Shown here: in pieces, positions 17,719 to 27,851 of the stretch | Layout: each line of letters starts with the position of its first letter | Position numbering within the stretch: the first letter of the stretch is position 1 | Origin: AWTP1-13 sp033764875 | GTDB lineage: Bacteria; Pseudomonadota; Alphaproteobacteria; Rhizobiales; Hyphomicrobiaceae | Assembly: GCA_033764875.1 (NCBI GenBank) | Contig: JANRIO010000051.1 | Coordinates: forward strand, 5,793 to 69,792 | Direction of reading: 5' to 3' | DNA: 64,000 nt | The notes under the pieces: model-generated | Databases searched by the model: none | Seen by the model: only the letters and a program-made list of their open reading frames with translations | What the model was told of the DNA's origin: nothing | Program-made: the position numbers and the translations under genes

Positions 17719-18678
17719 TCAGCGCATCCGTGCTTTCAGCTTGGGGATGATCTCCTTGGCAAGCGCATCCACTTGCTCATTTTCGTAGCGGTAGGGCACA
17801 AAAATAATGCGGTCGATACCGGTCTCCAGGTGCGCCTCGAGCTGCGCGACGCATTCGTCGGGGGTGCCGATGATGGCGCTGTCCATGGTGGACTCGGACC
17901 AGGACGCGTAATCCCACTCCGTCTGCAGCCATTCCTTCATCTGCGCCTCGACCTTGATGCGCGGGCCGACGCAGATCGGCAGCTGGTTGGTGGAGATCAG
18001 CTCGTCCGGGTTGCGCCCCGCCTCCTCGGCGAAGTTGCGCACCTTCGCCCAGCCCCGGGCGAAGCTCTCCGCCGTGTAGTAATAGGTCAGCCAGCCGTCG
18101 CCCTTGGTCGCCGCCCGCTTCAGCACCGCATCGACGTAGCCGCCGATGAGGATGGGCGGGCGCGGTTTCTGCACGGGCTTGGGGTACAGCGTCGCCCCAC
18201 GCAAGGTGTAGGGCGGGTAGTCTCCGTCGACGTGATGCTCGCTCCACAGCCGGCTGATGATGTCGAGGCTCTGCTCCATGATCTTGCCGCGCTTGGTGAA
18301 GTCGACGCCGAGGCTGTCGAACTCGCGCTTGTACCAGCCGACGGCCGCGCCCACGAGCAGCCGCCCGTTCGAGACGTGGTCTATGGTCGCGAGCTCCTTG
18401 GCCAGGATCACCGGGTTGCGCACCGGCATGACCAGGATGCCGGTCCCGACCTTGATCGTCTTCGTGCGCGCGGCGACGGCGGTGAGGATGATCAGCGCCT
18501 CGTGGATCGGGAAGTTCGGCACCACCCCGAGCAGGATGTGGTCCCAGGCCCACAGCGACTCGAAGCCGAGCTCCTCCATCCTGACGCCGTAGTCGATGAG
18601 CTCCTGCGCCGAGGGCATCTCAGGGAACTTGGTGAAGTTCCGCATCGCGATCCCGAACTCGGTCTGCTTCTTTGCCAT
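17719..18678 (-). CDS. F420-type LLM class oxidoreductase (TIGR03619-like)
   Basis: A 319-residue luciferase-like (TIM-barrel) oxidoreductase. Typical segments are 'FESLWAWDHILLG', 'RTKTIKVGTGILVMPVRNPVILAKELATIDHVSNGRLLVGAAVGWYKREF' and 'KPRPPILIGGYVDAVLKRAA'. This subfamily (TIGR03619) is annotated as F420-dependent. A complete F420 biosynthesis operon plus F420:NADPH oxidoreductase lies 4-10 kb upstream, which supports F420 rather than FMN as cofactor. The reaction is unknown, perhaps hydride addition to or removal from an N-heterocycle or aldehyde. It is separated from the CoA-transferase genes by an inverted-repeat-rich gap. Confidence 0.8.
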   Translation of the reverse strand: MAKKQTEFGIAMRNFTKFPEMPSAQELIDYGVRMEELGFESLWAWDHILLGVVPNFPIHEALIILTAVAARTKTIKVGTGILVMPVRNPVILAKELATIDHVSNGRLLVGAAVGWYKREFDSLGVDFTKRGKIMEQSLDIISRLWSEHHVDGDYPPYTLRGATLYPKPVQKPRPPILIGGYVDAVLKRAATKGDGWLTYYYTAESFARGWAKVRNFAEEAGRNPDELISTNQLPICVGPRIKVEAQMKEWLQTEWDYASWSESTMDSAIIGTPDECVAQLEAHLETGIDRIIFVPYRYENEQVDALAKEIIPKLKARMR

Positions 18679-18739
18679 TGCGGCCGGCTCCTATCTTCGC
18701 ACGTCCTCGCCCTCTGCAGCGTGCGGCAGGGGCACTTCT

Positions 18740-18825
18740 CCCTCTTGCCGTCTTACGGCGAGAGGGTCGGGGCGAGGGGCAGAAGCTTGCTCCGGCGCCG
18801 GAGTATGCCGCTGCCCCTCGCTCTA
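18740..18825. repeat. REP-like cluster of inverted repeats
   Basis: Three nested or adjacent palindromes in the gap between the LLM gene and the CoA-transferase. CCCTCTTGCCG at 18740-18750 pairs (one mismatch) with CGGCGAGAGGG at 18756-18766. CTCCGGCGCCGGAG at 18790-18803 is self-complementary. A longer GGGGCGAGGGGCAG / CTGCCCCTCGCTC pair surrounds the latter. The CCCTC/GAGGG-rich composition is typical of dispersed intergenic palindromic repeats. It may attenuate read-through from the CoA-transferase operon. Confidence 0.5.
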
Positions 18826-18869
18826 CCCCTCCCCAATCCGCTGCGCGTCATGGGGAGAGGGAATTTTCA

Positions 18870-19652
18870 TCACGCCGTGTAGCGCCGCTCCGGGTCGAGG
18901 TGGTGCAGCGTCTCGAGCTCCTCCTTGCGCGGCGGCTCCGCGATCTCGAGCTTCTCGGCGAAGCGCAGCTTGAAGCCCGTGTTCTCCTGCACCTTCTCGC
19001 GCGTGATGCCGGCCTGCAGGGCGAGCACGGTCATCTCCCGCGTCTCCTCGTCGAAGCCCATCACGGCGAGGTCCGTCACGACGCGCCACATGCCGCCCTG
19101 CGGCAATCCGGAGTTCGCGCGGCTGTCGCCACCCTTGATCCAACCCGGCGACGTGATGAAATCCACCTTCTCCACGAACCGCCGCTTCTCGTGCTTCATG
19201 GCCACGATCATGTTCGTGAGCGAGGAGATGTCGTTGCCCCCGCCCGTGCCGGGGAGCCTGACCTTGGGGGTCTTGGCGCCCCCGATGTAGGACGAGTTGA
19301 GATTTCCGTAGCGGTCGATCTGCGCTCCGCCCATGAAGCCGAGGTCGACGTAGCCCCGCTGCAGCAGCAACAGCACGTCGGTGATCGGCAGCACCATCGC
19401 CGCCCGCCGTGTGCAGCGCTGCTCGTTGGTCGAGGGGGGCAGCTCGCCCGCGACGATTTTCGGCCCGATCACGCCGCCCTCGAACAGGATCGTCAAATGC
19501 GGGCACGCGTGATGCTGCGCCAGCGTCGCGGCGAGCAGCGGCACGCCGATGCCGGCGAACACGGTCTGCCCGTCCCGCATCAGCCGGGCCGCGTTGATCG
19601 CGAGCAGCTCCGAGGCCGTGAACGTTCCGCTTCGCGCTTCGTGTCTAGTCAT
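18870..19652 (-). CDS. CoA-transferase subunit B (glutaconate/3-oxoacid type)
   Basis: A 260-residue beta subunit of a class I CoA-transferase, with 'GQTVFAGIGVPLLAATLAQ', 'LTILFEGGVIGP' and 'RGYVDLGFMGGAQIDRYGNLNSSYIG'. Glu58 in FEGG is at the position of the catalytic Glu of class I transferases, so a genuine CoA transfer is plausible, unlike IpdAB-type ring hydrolases where I recall this residue not being kept. The start overlaps the stop of subunit A by 8 bases. The role is probably CoA activation of a dicarboxylate or keto-acid intermediate of the island's pathway; the substrate is not determinable. Confidence 0.8.
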   Translation of the reverse strand: MTRHEARSGTFTASELLAINAARLMRDGQTVFAGIGVPLLAATLAQHHACPHLTILFEGGVIGPKIVAGELPPSTNEQRCTRRAAMVLPITDVLLLLQRGYVDLGFMGGAQIDRYGNLNSSYIGGAKTPKVRLPGTGGGNDISSLTNMIVAMKHEKRRFVEKVDFITSPGWIKGGDSRANSGLPQGGMWRVVTDLAVMGFDEETREMTVLALQAGITREKVQENTGFKLRFAEKLEIAEPPRKEELETLHHLDPERRYTA

Positions 19653-20613
19653 TGTAGACGCTCCGTCCCCTGCGGCAGGCATCGAGCACGGCATCCATGC
19701 CGAGCTCGGTCAACATGTCGGTCCATGATTTCGGCCCGTAGACGTAGCGCGCGAGATAGTCCTGCATGCCCTTCACCGGATCCTTCGTCGTGATCTCGGC
19801 GTACTCGTCCATGTGCCCGAAGAACGGCTCGTAGGTGCCGTAGCACTCGTGCGGCGCCGCGCCCATCGGCACCTCGACCACGGCCTCCACCGTGATGAAG
19901 GGGATGCGCGTCTGGTCCGGCGTGCGCCGGATGTAGTCGCCCGAGACGATGCGCTCTGTCGTCAGGATCACGCGCTTGGCCGCCATAGCGAGATCGATGT
20001 CCATGAACTGCAGCCCGTCGATCTGTGCGTTGCCGTAGGCGTCGCACCGCTGCACGTGGATCAGCGCCACGTCGGGGTTGAGCGCCGGCAACGCCACCAC
20101 CCGCTCTCCCGTGAACGGGCAGGCGATGGTCTTGAAGTCCGCGCCCAGCTCCGCCGCGACATCGGAGCCCATCATCGAGCGCGACGGCATGAACGGGATG
20201 CCCATGGCGCCGGCGCGGTAGCGCAGGCCCATCGACATGTGGCTCCACTCCTCGAAGCGGGCGTGCCCGTTCTCCATGTGGTGGCGCATCACCTTCGACA
20301 CGCCCCAGATCAGGCCCTGGCTGAACCAGCTTGTGATGATGTGCTTGGTCGTGCCGGCGGCAAGCAACAGGTCGCTCTCGGTCGAGGCGATCGAGCGCGA
20401 CACCACGAGGTCGCGCCGGCCGGCCCGCATCAGCGCCCACAGCATCGCGATCGGCGTGCGCGACATGTGGCAGCCGCCGATGGCGACATGCTCGCCGTCC
20501 CTGACGAGCCCGGCCGCGGCCTCGAGCGTCGTCACCTTCTCCCTGAGGCCGCGGTCGCGCGCCAGCGTCTCAGCGCGCAGGCTCGCGTAGGGTGTGACCA
20601 GTTCGCGCGTCAT
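19645..20613 (-). CDS. CoA-transferase subunit A (glutaconate CoA-transferase-like)
   Basis: A 322-residue alpha subunit. Family segments include 'LVRDGEHVAIGGCHMSRTPIAMLWALMRAGRRDLVV', 'SDLLLAAGTTKHIITSWFS', 'VALPALNPDVALIHVQRCDAYGNAQIDG' and 'TERIVSGDYIRR'. It pairs with the downstream B subunit and begins 19 bases after the stop of the PLP-enzyme gene, so the three form one operon (PLP enzyme - subunit A - subunit B) under operator copy C. The subunit resembles GctA/IpdA proteins more than the ScoA/AtoD type. Confidence 0.8.
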   Translation of the reverse strand: MTRELVTPYASLRAETLARDRGLREKVTTLEAAAGLVRDGEHVAIGGCHMSRTPIAMLWALMRAGRRDLVVSRSIASTESDLLLAAGTTKHIITSWFSQGLIWGVSKVMRHHMENGHARFEEWSHMSMGLRYRAGAMGIPFMPSRSMMGSDVAAELGADFKTIACPFTGERVVALPALNPDVALIHVQRCDAYGNAQIDGLQFMDIDLAMAAKRVILTTERIVSGDYIRRTPDQTRIPFITVEAVVEVPMGAAPHECYGTYEPFFGHMDEYAEITTKDPVKGMQDYLARYVYGPKSWTDMLTELGMDAVLDACRRGRSVYND

Positions 20614-20632
20614 TCTGCTTGTGCCTCTCCGT

Positions 20633-22129
<1,497 letters not shown>

Positions 22130-22204
22130 TCGTGCTCCGCGTCAGGAGGTCGGCCGGGCGCGGCACGCGGGTGTGAGCATGTCGGACCGCCTCGCCAGGA
22201 CCTA

Positions 22205-22224
22205 TTGTCCTATATTTAGTACCA
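22205..22224. promoter_or_regulatory. operator-like dyad, copy C (PLP-enzyme operon promoter)
   Basis: Plus strand TTGTCCTATATTTAGTACCA, aligning directly with the reverse complements of copies A and B (TTGTyCTAT....TrGyACmA). It lies in the 119-base gap between the fbiC stop and the PLP-enzyme start. The region is clearly more AT-rich than its surroundings, as expected for a promoter. Confidence 0.6.
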
Positions 22225-22248
22225 GTATGGTCCGGACGCGCCCCGGGA

Positions 22249-24738
22249 TCAACGGGCTCGCTCGCCTATTCCATGGGCAATCGTTTGTGGGAGCCGCTCA
22301 ATCCGGGGGCCGGCCTCGGCCGGTGCAGGGGACGGGCATCCGGCGGGCGGCGCGCCGTAGGCCGTGGATCGCTGCCGTGGTATGCGCCCGCGGGCCAAGA
22401 TCAGCGCCTGCATGTCGCTGGCGCTCACCTCCTGGCCGTGGGCGGCCCCCGCCGCGCGGGTGATGGATTCGTCCATCAGCACCCCGCCCATGTCGTTGGC
22501 TCCGGCGTCGAGGGTGAGCGCGGCGCCCTCGGGCCCCAGCTTCACCCAGGAGGCCTGGATGTTCGCGATCACCGGGTCGAGCACCAGCCGCCCCACGGCG
22601 TGCATCAGGATCGCCTCCCGGAAGGTCGGCCCCCGGCGCGCGCGGCCCTTGAGGTAGATCGGCGCCTCCATCGGCACGAAGGCCAGCGGCACGAGCTCTG
22701 TGAAGCCGCCGGTCCGCTCCTGCTGCCGGCGGATGCGCAGCAGGTGCCGCGCCCAGTGCCGGTAGCCGTCGACGTGGCCGAACATGATCGTCGCCGTGCT
22801 CTTGAGGCCCACAGCGTGCGCCGCCTCCATCACCGCGAACCACTGCTCGGTGGTGATCTTGTCCGGGCACAGCACGGCGCGCACCTCGTCGTCGAGGATC
22901 TCGGCGGCGGTGCCGGGCAGGCTCGAGAGCCCCGCATCCTTGAGCCGCAGCAGGTACTCCTTGAGCGGCAGGCCGAGCGTTTCGGCGCCGTGCGTGATCT
23001 CGAGCGGCGAGAACGCGTGCACGTGCATGTCCGGCGACACGGATTTCACCGTGCGCGCGATGGCAAGATAGGTCTCGCCCGTATAGCCCGGCTTGATGCC
23101 GCCCTGCAGGCACACCTCGCTGCCGCCCCGCAGCCAGGCCTCCCGTGTGCGCTGGGCGATCTCCTCGAGCGCCAGGTCGTAGGGCTTCTCCCGGTTGCCC
23201 AGGCTGTGCCGTCCCTTTGAGAAGGCGCAGAAGCCGCAGCCGTACGTGCACACGTTGGTGTAGTTGATGTTGCGGTTGACGACGTAGGTGACCGTGTCGC
23301 CGACGCGCCTCTGCCTCAGTCGGTCGGCCGCCTGGCACAGCGCGGCGAAGTCGGCGCCGCGCGCATCGAACAGCGCCGCCACCTCCGCCTCCGCCAGCGT
23401 CTGCCCGCTCTCGATCCTGTCGATGGCCGCCGCGATCGGCGCCGAGACGCCTGTCGGCGTCGCAGTGCCCTCGATGGCCGCGACGCAGCGCCTGGGAAGC
23501 TCCGCCAGCGCTCCCGCCGTCCAGCCGTCCTCCCGAGCGAGCCCCGCCCCGTCGGAGAGCTTCAGGAGTGCCGGCAGCACCTTGCCGTCGACCCAGGGCG
23601 AGGCGAGCTGGGCTTTCGCGCGCCGCCCCTCCGGCGGGCCCTCCGGCACGCTGATCTGCGGCCTGTAGGAGGGGTAGAGGGCGAGCCGTTCGACGAGGCT
23701 GCGGCCGGCCCGTTCCGTCGCCGCGCGCAGCGCCTCCAGATGCGGCCACGGCGCCTCCGGATTGACGTGGTCGGGCGTGACGGGCGAGACGCCGCCCCAG
23801 TCGTTGATGCCGGCCTCGACGAGGGCCTCCAGCGCGCCCGGCTGCAGGTTGGGCGGCGCCTGTACCGTCACGCTGCCGAGCAGCAGGCGCGCCATCGCGA
23901 TGGTCCACACGTGATCGTCGAGATCCGGCTCGCTCGCGGCAGCCATCCGTGTGTCGCTCTTGGCGCGGAAGTTCTGGATGATCACCTCTTGGATATGCCC
24001 GTGGCGCTCGTGTGCGCTGCGGATGGCCAGCAGCGCCTCGATCCGCTCCCGCCGCGTCTCGCCGATGCCGATCAGGAGGCCCGTGGTGAACGGCACCTTG
24101 GCCCGGCCGGCGGCCTCGAGCACCGCGAGCCGCACCGCCGGCGCCTTGTCCGGCGAGCCGTAGTGCGGCCCGCCCTTCTGCGACAGCCTTTCCGATGTCG
24201 TCTCGAGCATCATGCCCTGCGACACCGACACCGCCCTCAAGCGCCTGAGCCACGTTTCGTCGAGCACGCCCGGATTGAGATGCGGCAGCAGCCCCGTCTC
24301 CTTCAGCACCAGCGCCGCCATCGCCTCCAGGTAGTCGAGTGTGGTGGCGAAGCCGAGCTCCGCAAGCGCCGTGCGGGCTGCCGCATAGCGCGCCTCGGGC
24401 TGGTCGCCGAGCGTGAACAGCGCCTCCTTGCAGCCGGCAGCCGCACCCGCCCGCGCGATGGCGAGAACATCGTCGGGCGACAGATAGTGAGGAGCCTCCT
24501 TGGAAGGCGCGCGCGCAAAGGTGCAGTACGCGCACACGTCCCGGCACAGCCGGGTCAGCGGGATGAACACCTTGCGCGAGTAGCTGACACGGGCGCCGTG
24601 GTGCCCGAGCGTCAGCCTTTGGGCAGCCTCCGTGAGCGCTCGCGTGTCTCGGCACTCGGCGAGATGGAGTGCATCGGCCTCGGCGATGCGACGGCCGGCG
24701 AGGGCATCGGCGATGATGGGGGCGAAACCGTCTGTCAC
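22249..24738 (-). CDS. fbiC: FO synthase, fused CofG-CofH (FbiC), coenzyme F420 biosynthesis
   Basis: An 829-residue fusion of two radical-SAM enzymes. The CofG half has CxxxCxxC at Cys65, Cys69, Cys72 ('CRDVCAYC'); the CofH half has it at Cys497, Cys501, Cys504 ('CTYGCGFC'). Together they make the deazaflavin FO from tyrosine and 5-amino-6-ribitylamino-uracil. The fused form is the one seen in actinobacteria and F420-making proteobacteria, whereas archaea use separate proteins. I chose a GTG at 24738 that overlaps the cofC stop (GTGA); the frame upstream is a cofC/cofD shadow. Last gene of the pxpA-npdG-cofE-cofD-cofC-fbiC operon. The last 50 residues are Pro/Ala-rich and probably non-catalytic. 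Confidence 0.92.
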   Translation of the reverse strand: MTDGFAPIIADALAGRRIAEADALHLAECRDTRALTEAAQRLTLGHHGARVSYSRKVFIPLTRLCRDVCAYCTFARAPSKEAPHYLSPDDVLAIARAGAAAGCKEALFTLGDQPEARYAAARTALAELGFATTLDYLEAMAALVLKETGLLPHLNPGVLDETWLRRLRAVSVSQGMMLETTSERLSQKGGPHYGSPDKAPAVRLAVLEAAGRAKVPFTTGLLIGIGETRRERIEALLAIRSAHERHGHIQEVIIQNFRAKSDTRMAAASEPDLDDHVWTIAMARLLLGSVTVQAPPNLQPGALEALVEAGINDWGGVSPVTPDHVNPEAPWPHLEALRAATERAGRSLVERLALYPSYRPQISVPEGPPEGRRAKAQLASPWVDGKVLPALLKLSDGAGLAREDGWTAGALAELPRRCVAAIEGTATPTGVSAPIAAAIDRIESGQTLAEAEVAALFDARGADFAALCQAADRLRQRRVGDTVTYVVNRNINYTNVCTYGCGFCAFSKGRHSLGNREKPYDLALEEIAQRTREAWLRGGSEVCLQGGIKPGYTGETYLAIARTVKSVSPDMHVHAFSPLEITHGAETLGLPLKEYLLRLKDAGLSSLPGTAAEILDDEVRAVLCPDKITTEQWFAVMEAAHAVGLKSTATIMFGHVDGYRHWARHLLRIRRQQERTGGFTELVPLAFVPMEAPIYLKGRARRGPTFREAILMHAVGRLVLDPVIANIQASWVKLGPEGAALTLDAGANDMGGVLMDESITRAAGAAHGQEVSASDMQALILARGRIPRQRSTAYGAPPAGCPSPAPAEAGPRIERLPQTIAHGIGERAR

Positions 24739-25397
24739 TGCGTCAGGATCTCCGTGCCGGTTGGCAGCTTTGGCTCCTCGAGGAACGAATAGCGGTCGAG
24801 GCCCTTGAGGTGGCCGAGATCTCCCGGCCTGTCCATGTCGTGCGCGAGGCTCGCCAGATGCACGACGCGCACGTCGATCTTGCGGGCCAGCGCCTGCGCG
24901 AGGTGCGCCAGGAAGCTGCCGGGTCCGAAGGCCGGCGCCAGCGCGAGCGGCGGCGAGATGAGGAGGGCATTGGTGCCGTCGCCGTCGGCCGCCGGCACCA
25001 TCGCGAGTTGCGGCGTCCGCGAGCCCAGTGCCAGGCCGACGAGCTGTGCGATGTCTGCGGCCGTGGCCAGCGGCAGGTCCGCGGGCAGCACCAGGGCCGC
25101 GGCATGTCCCGCCGCCTGCGCCGCCTCGAGCCCGCGGGTCACCCCCGCATTGAGGCCGCTCGCGCTGGGCTCGGCCAGAACCTCCGCGCCCCGGGTCATC
25201 GCGTAGGCGGCGACATCCTGGTCTGCAGTCACGACGAGGACGCGGGAGATCCGCGGCGCCCCCTTGAGCGCTGCGATGACGTCGGCCAGCATTTGCAGCA
25301 CCAGCCGCCTGCGCTGCTCGGGGGAGAGCGCGACCCTGAGCCGTCCCTTGGACTGCGCCAGCGGCTTCACCGGCACCACCGCCACAATTCCCCTCAT
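24735..25397 (-). CDS. cofC: phosphoenolpyruvate/2-phospholactate/3-phosphoglycerate guanylyltransferase CofC (FbiD)
   Basis: A 220-residue MobA-like nucleotidyltransferase with the family motif 'VPVKPLAQSKGRL' at residues 7-19, 'VLVVTADQDVAAYA', 'VLPADLPLATAADI' and 'DGDGTNALLISPP'. It activates a three-carbon phosphoacid with GTP for transfer to FO; which acid cannot be told from sequence (2-phospholactate in archaea, phosphoenolpyruvate in mycobacteria, 3-phosphoglycerate in some proteobacteria). The ATG at 25397 overlaps the cofD stop as ATGA. Confidence 0.9.
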   Translation of the reverse strand: MRGIVAVVPVKPLAQSKGRLRVALSPEQRRRLVLQMLADVIAALKGAPRISRVLVVTADQDVAAYAMTRGAEVLAEPSASGLNAGVTRGLEAAQAAGHAAALVLPADLPLATAADIAQLVGLALGSRTPQLAMVPAADGDGTNALLISPPLALAPAFGPGSFLAHLAQALARKIDVRVVHLASLAHDMDRPGDLGHLKGLDRYSFLEEPKLPTGTEILTQ

Positions 25398-26341
25398 GCG
25401 CGCCTCGCTGCGAGCTTTTGGCAGAAGGCGACACAGACGCGCGCCAGCGCGACGCGGTCGTCGAGGCTGCGCATGAGGGTCTGCGCCGTCTCGACCGCGA
25501 CGCCGATCCGCGGCGCCAGGCCCTCGTCCTGCCGGTCGAGCACGAAGCCGTCGATCAGGCCCTCGTAGTGTTGCGCCACGGCCGCCGCCTCGATGGCGAG
25601 GCCCAGCTCGCCCATGATCTTCGCCGTTGGCCCCTTCACGGCCTTGCCCGCGATGATCGGCGTCACGGCGATCCTGGGCGCCCGCGCCGTGGCCAGCGCG
25701 TCGCGCAGCCCCGGGATGGCCAGCATCGGATCGATGCTGAGCCACGGGTTCGACGGGCAGATGATGATGCCGGCGAGATCCCGATCGCACAGCGCTGCAC
25801 GCGCTTGCTCCGTCAGGCGCGCGGTCTCGGCGCCCTCAAATCGGAGCCCTCGCACCACAGGCTGGCATTGCCGGCGCACGAAGTAGTCCTGGAAGCCCAG
25901 CGCGCCCTCGTCCGTCTCCACGATCGTGCTGACCGGCTCCTCCGCGGCCGGCAGCACGCGTGCGCGGATGCCGAGCCGGACGGCCGCGTCCGCGGTGATG
26001 GCGGTGAGCGTCTCGCCCGCCCTGAGGCGGCGCGTGCGCTCCACGTGCATCGCCAGGTCGCCGTCGCCGAGCTTGAACCACTGCGGTCCGCCGAGCGTCT
26101 CGAGCGCGTGCATGAACGTCCATGTCTCGTTCCGCCGCCCCCAGCCGGTTTCGGTGTTGACGACATCGGCCAGCGTATAGAGCGTCGTGTCGATGTCGGG
26201 CGAGATGCGGAGGCCCAGGTGCTCGAAGTCGTCGCCGGTGTTGACGATGACGCTGAGCCGGTCGCCGAGCAGGTGCGCAAGCCCGAGCGACAGCTTCGCG
26301 CCGCCCACACCGCCCGACAGCGCCACGTAGCGCCCGCTCAT
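25394..26341 (-). CDS. cofD: 2-phospho-L-lactate transferase CofD (FbiA-like)
   Basis: A 315-residue enzyme with the N-terminal 'ALSGGVGGAKLSLGLAHLLG' and 'NTGDDFEHLGLRISPDIDTTLYTLA' signatures and 'IIICPSNPWLSIDPMLAIPG' of CofD. It transfers the phospholactyl-type moiety to FO, giving F420-0. The ATG at 26341 overlaps the cofE stop by 4 bases; the long open frame upstream is a cofE shadow. Confidence 0.92.
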   Translation of the reverse strand: MSGRYVALSGGVGGAKLSLGLAHLLGDRLSVIVNTGDDFEHLGLRISPDIDTTLYTLADVVNTETGWGRRNETWTFMHALETLGGPQWFKLGDGDLAMHVERTRRLRAGETLTAITADAAVRLGIRARVLPAAEEPVSTIVETDEGALGFQDYFVRRQCQPVVRGLRFEGAETARLTEQARAALCDRDLAGIIICPSNPWLSIDPMLAIPGLRDALATARAPRIAVTPIIAGKAVKGPTAKIMGELGLAIEAAAVAQHYEGLIDGFVLDRQDEGLAPRIGVAVETAQTLMRSLDDRVALARVCVAFCQKLAARRA

Positions 26342-27108
26342 CGGAAGAGATCCATGTGCTTCGGCCTGATCAGGTCGCGGGCAGGCCGCGGCGCGGCGCG
26401 CGCAGCAAAGCCGCGCACGAGCGCGGCCGGGCACCCCTCCGCGCCCTCCCCCATGGCGAGCACGGCTGCCGCGGCGATGGCATCCGCGACGGCGACCTCC
26501 GTCACCTCGAGCCGCCGACCCGTGCGGTCGTTCTCGCCGCGTCTGTCCCAGAGCGACGGCAGCCCTGCGGCTCCGATGGCGATGCCCACCGTGCCGAGCC
26601 GCCACGGCCGGCCCGCGCTGTCCGAGATGACGACGCCGAGATCGCAGCCGTGCTGGGCTTCGAGCCGCGCCTTGAGCCGCTGTGCCGATCCGTCCGGATC
26701 CTCCGGCAGCAGCAGCACGCGCCGGCCCTGGTCGCTTCTGGCGAGGTTGGACTGGTCGATGCCGGCGTTGGCCAGGATCAGCCCGCCGTGCGTCTCGACG
26801 ATGATGACGTGCGGGCTCGCTCTCACCACCTCGCGCGCCTGCCCCAGGATCACCTCGACGAGCCGCGCGTCCTTGCCCGTGAGCTGGGCAAGCTCGAGCG
26901 CCCGCGCGCCTGGCGTGACGCTGGAAAGCTCGACGAAGCGGCCCTCCGCCTTCGACACGATCTTGCTGGTGACGACGATCGTGTCGCCGCTGCCGGGTCG
27001 CAGGTGCGACGCCTCAAGTGCCGCAACGACGAGGGCGGCGACGTCGTCGCCCGGCGCGACCTCGGGAAAGTGCGCCAACGGCCAGATGCTGATTGGCTCC
27101 GCGCTCAC
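26338..27108 (-). CDS. cofE: F420-0:gamma-glutamyl ligase CofE
   Basis: A 256-residue gamma-glutamyl ligase with 'TIVVTSKIVSKAEGRFV', 'HGGLILANAGIDQSN' and 'VVISDSAGRPWRLGTVGIAIGAAGL'. It adds Glu residues to F420-0. It lacks the C-terminal nitroreductase/FMN domain present in mycobacterial FbiB, so the dehydro-F420 reduction step would need another enzyme if phosphoenolpyruvate were the precursor. It starts 39 bases after the npdG stop. Confidence 0.92.
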   Translation of the reverse strand: MSAEPISIWPLAHFPEVAPGDDVAALVVAALEASHLRPGSGDTIVVTSKIVSKAEGRFVELSSVTPGARALELAQLTGKDARLVEVILGQAREVVRASPHVIIVETHGGLILANAGIDQSNLARSDQGRRVLLLPEDPDGSAQRLKARLEAQHGCDLGVVISDSAGRPWRLGTVGIAIGAAGLPSLWDRRGENDRTGRRLEVTEVAVADAIAAAAVLAMGEGAEGCPAALVRGFAARAAPRPARDLIRPKHMDLFR

Positions 27109-27147
27109 CCGCGTCCCCTGAGCTTGCCGCCGAGGCGGCGCCTGCGG

Positions 27148-27819
27148 CTAGACCTTGATGCTCGTGATGCGCAGCCCCGCGCCGTCTGCCTTGTAGTTGC
27201 GGTTGATGCCGATCAGCACGCTGGTCATGGCCTCCGCCGCGATCGAGTTCGCGAGCGGTCCGGCGTGCACGCCGCGCAGGCCGGCCGCGGTGGCGATGGC
27301 GATGGCGACGTCGCGGTCCTTCGGCTCGTCGCCGAACACCAGCACGTCGCAGTCGATGCTCGCGTCGGTGGCGAGCTTGTGCGCGGCGACGTTGTGAAAG
27401 CCCGACACCACCCGCACGCCGGACCCCAGCCGCTGCTGCGCCGCAAGTGCCGCCGAGTGCTCGGCCGGCACGTTCACGCGTGCGACCTTCGGCGGCGCCA
27501 GCGGCACCGTGCAATCGACGACGAGCTTGCCTGCGACGTGCGGCTTGATCTCTGCGAGGATCTCGGCCTGGCTGCCCCACGGCACCGTCACGACCGCAAC
27601 GGTGGCGGCTGCTGCGGCGTCCGCATTGGTCATGCCGCGCGCCGGCGGCGCTCCGGCCGGCACTTTGAGCGTCTGCGCCGCAGCCTGGGCCTTGTCGGCG
27701 GTCCGCGAGCCGATGATCACCGTCTTGCCGGCAGCTGCCAGGCGTTGCGCAAGGCCGGAGCCCAGCGCTCCCGTCCCGCCGATCACGGCGATCACCTGCC
27801 CGTTCAAGACATCGTCCAC
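27148..27819 (-). CDS. npdG: F420:NADPH oxidoreductase
   Basis: A 223-residue Rossmann protein with 'VIAVIGGTGALGSGLAQRLAAAGKTVIIGSRTADKA' at the N-terminus, where the Ser-Arg-Thr after the second strand fits NADP(H) binding. 'VVTVPWGSQAEIL', 'VSGFHNVAAHKL' and the C-terminal 'GINRNYKADGAGLRITSI' are typical of F420-dependent NADP reductase. It links F420H2 to the NADPH pool, supplying reduced F420 to the LLM enzyme. GTG start at 27819 with AGGAG 7 bases upstream. It sits between pxpA and cofE on the same transcript. Confidence 0.9.
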   Translation of the reverse strand: MDDVLNGQVIAVIGGTGALGSGLAQRLAAAGKTVIIGSRTADKAQAAAQTLKVPAGAPPARGMTNADAAAAATVAVVTVPWGSQAEILAEIKPHVAGKLVVDCTVPLAPPKVARVNVPAEHSAALAAQQRLGSGVRVVSGFHNVAAHKLATDASIDCDVLVFGDEPKDRDVAIAIATAAGLRGVHAGPLANSIAAEAMTSVLIGINRNYKADGAGLRITSIKV

Positions 27820-27851
27820 GTCGCAGCTCCTGCTGTTGCTTCGATTCTGTC

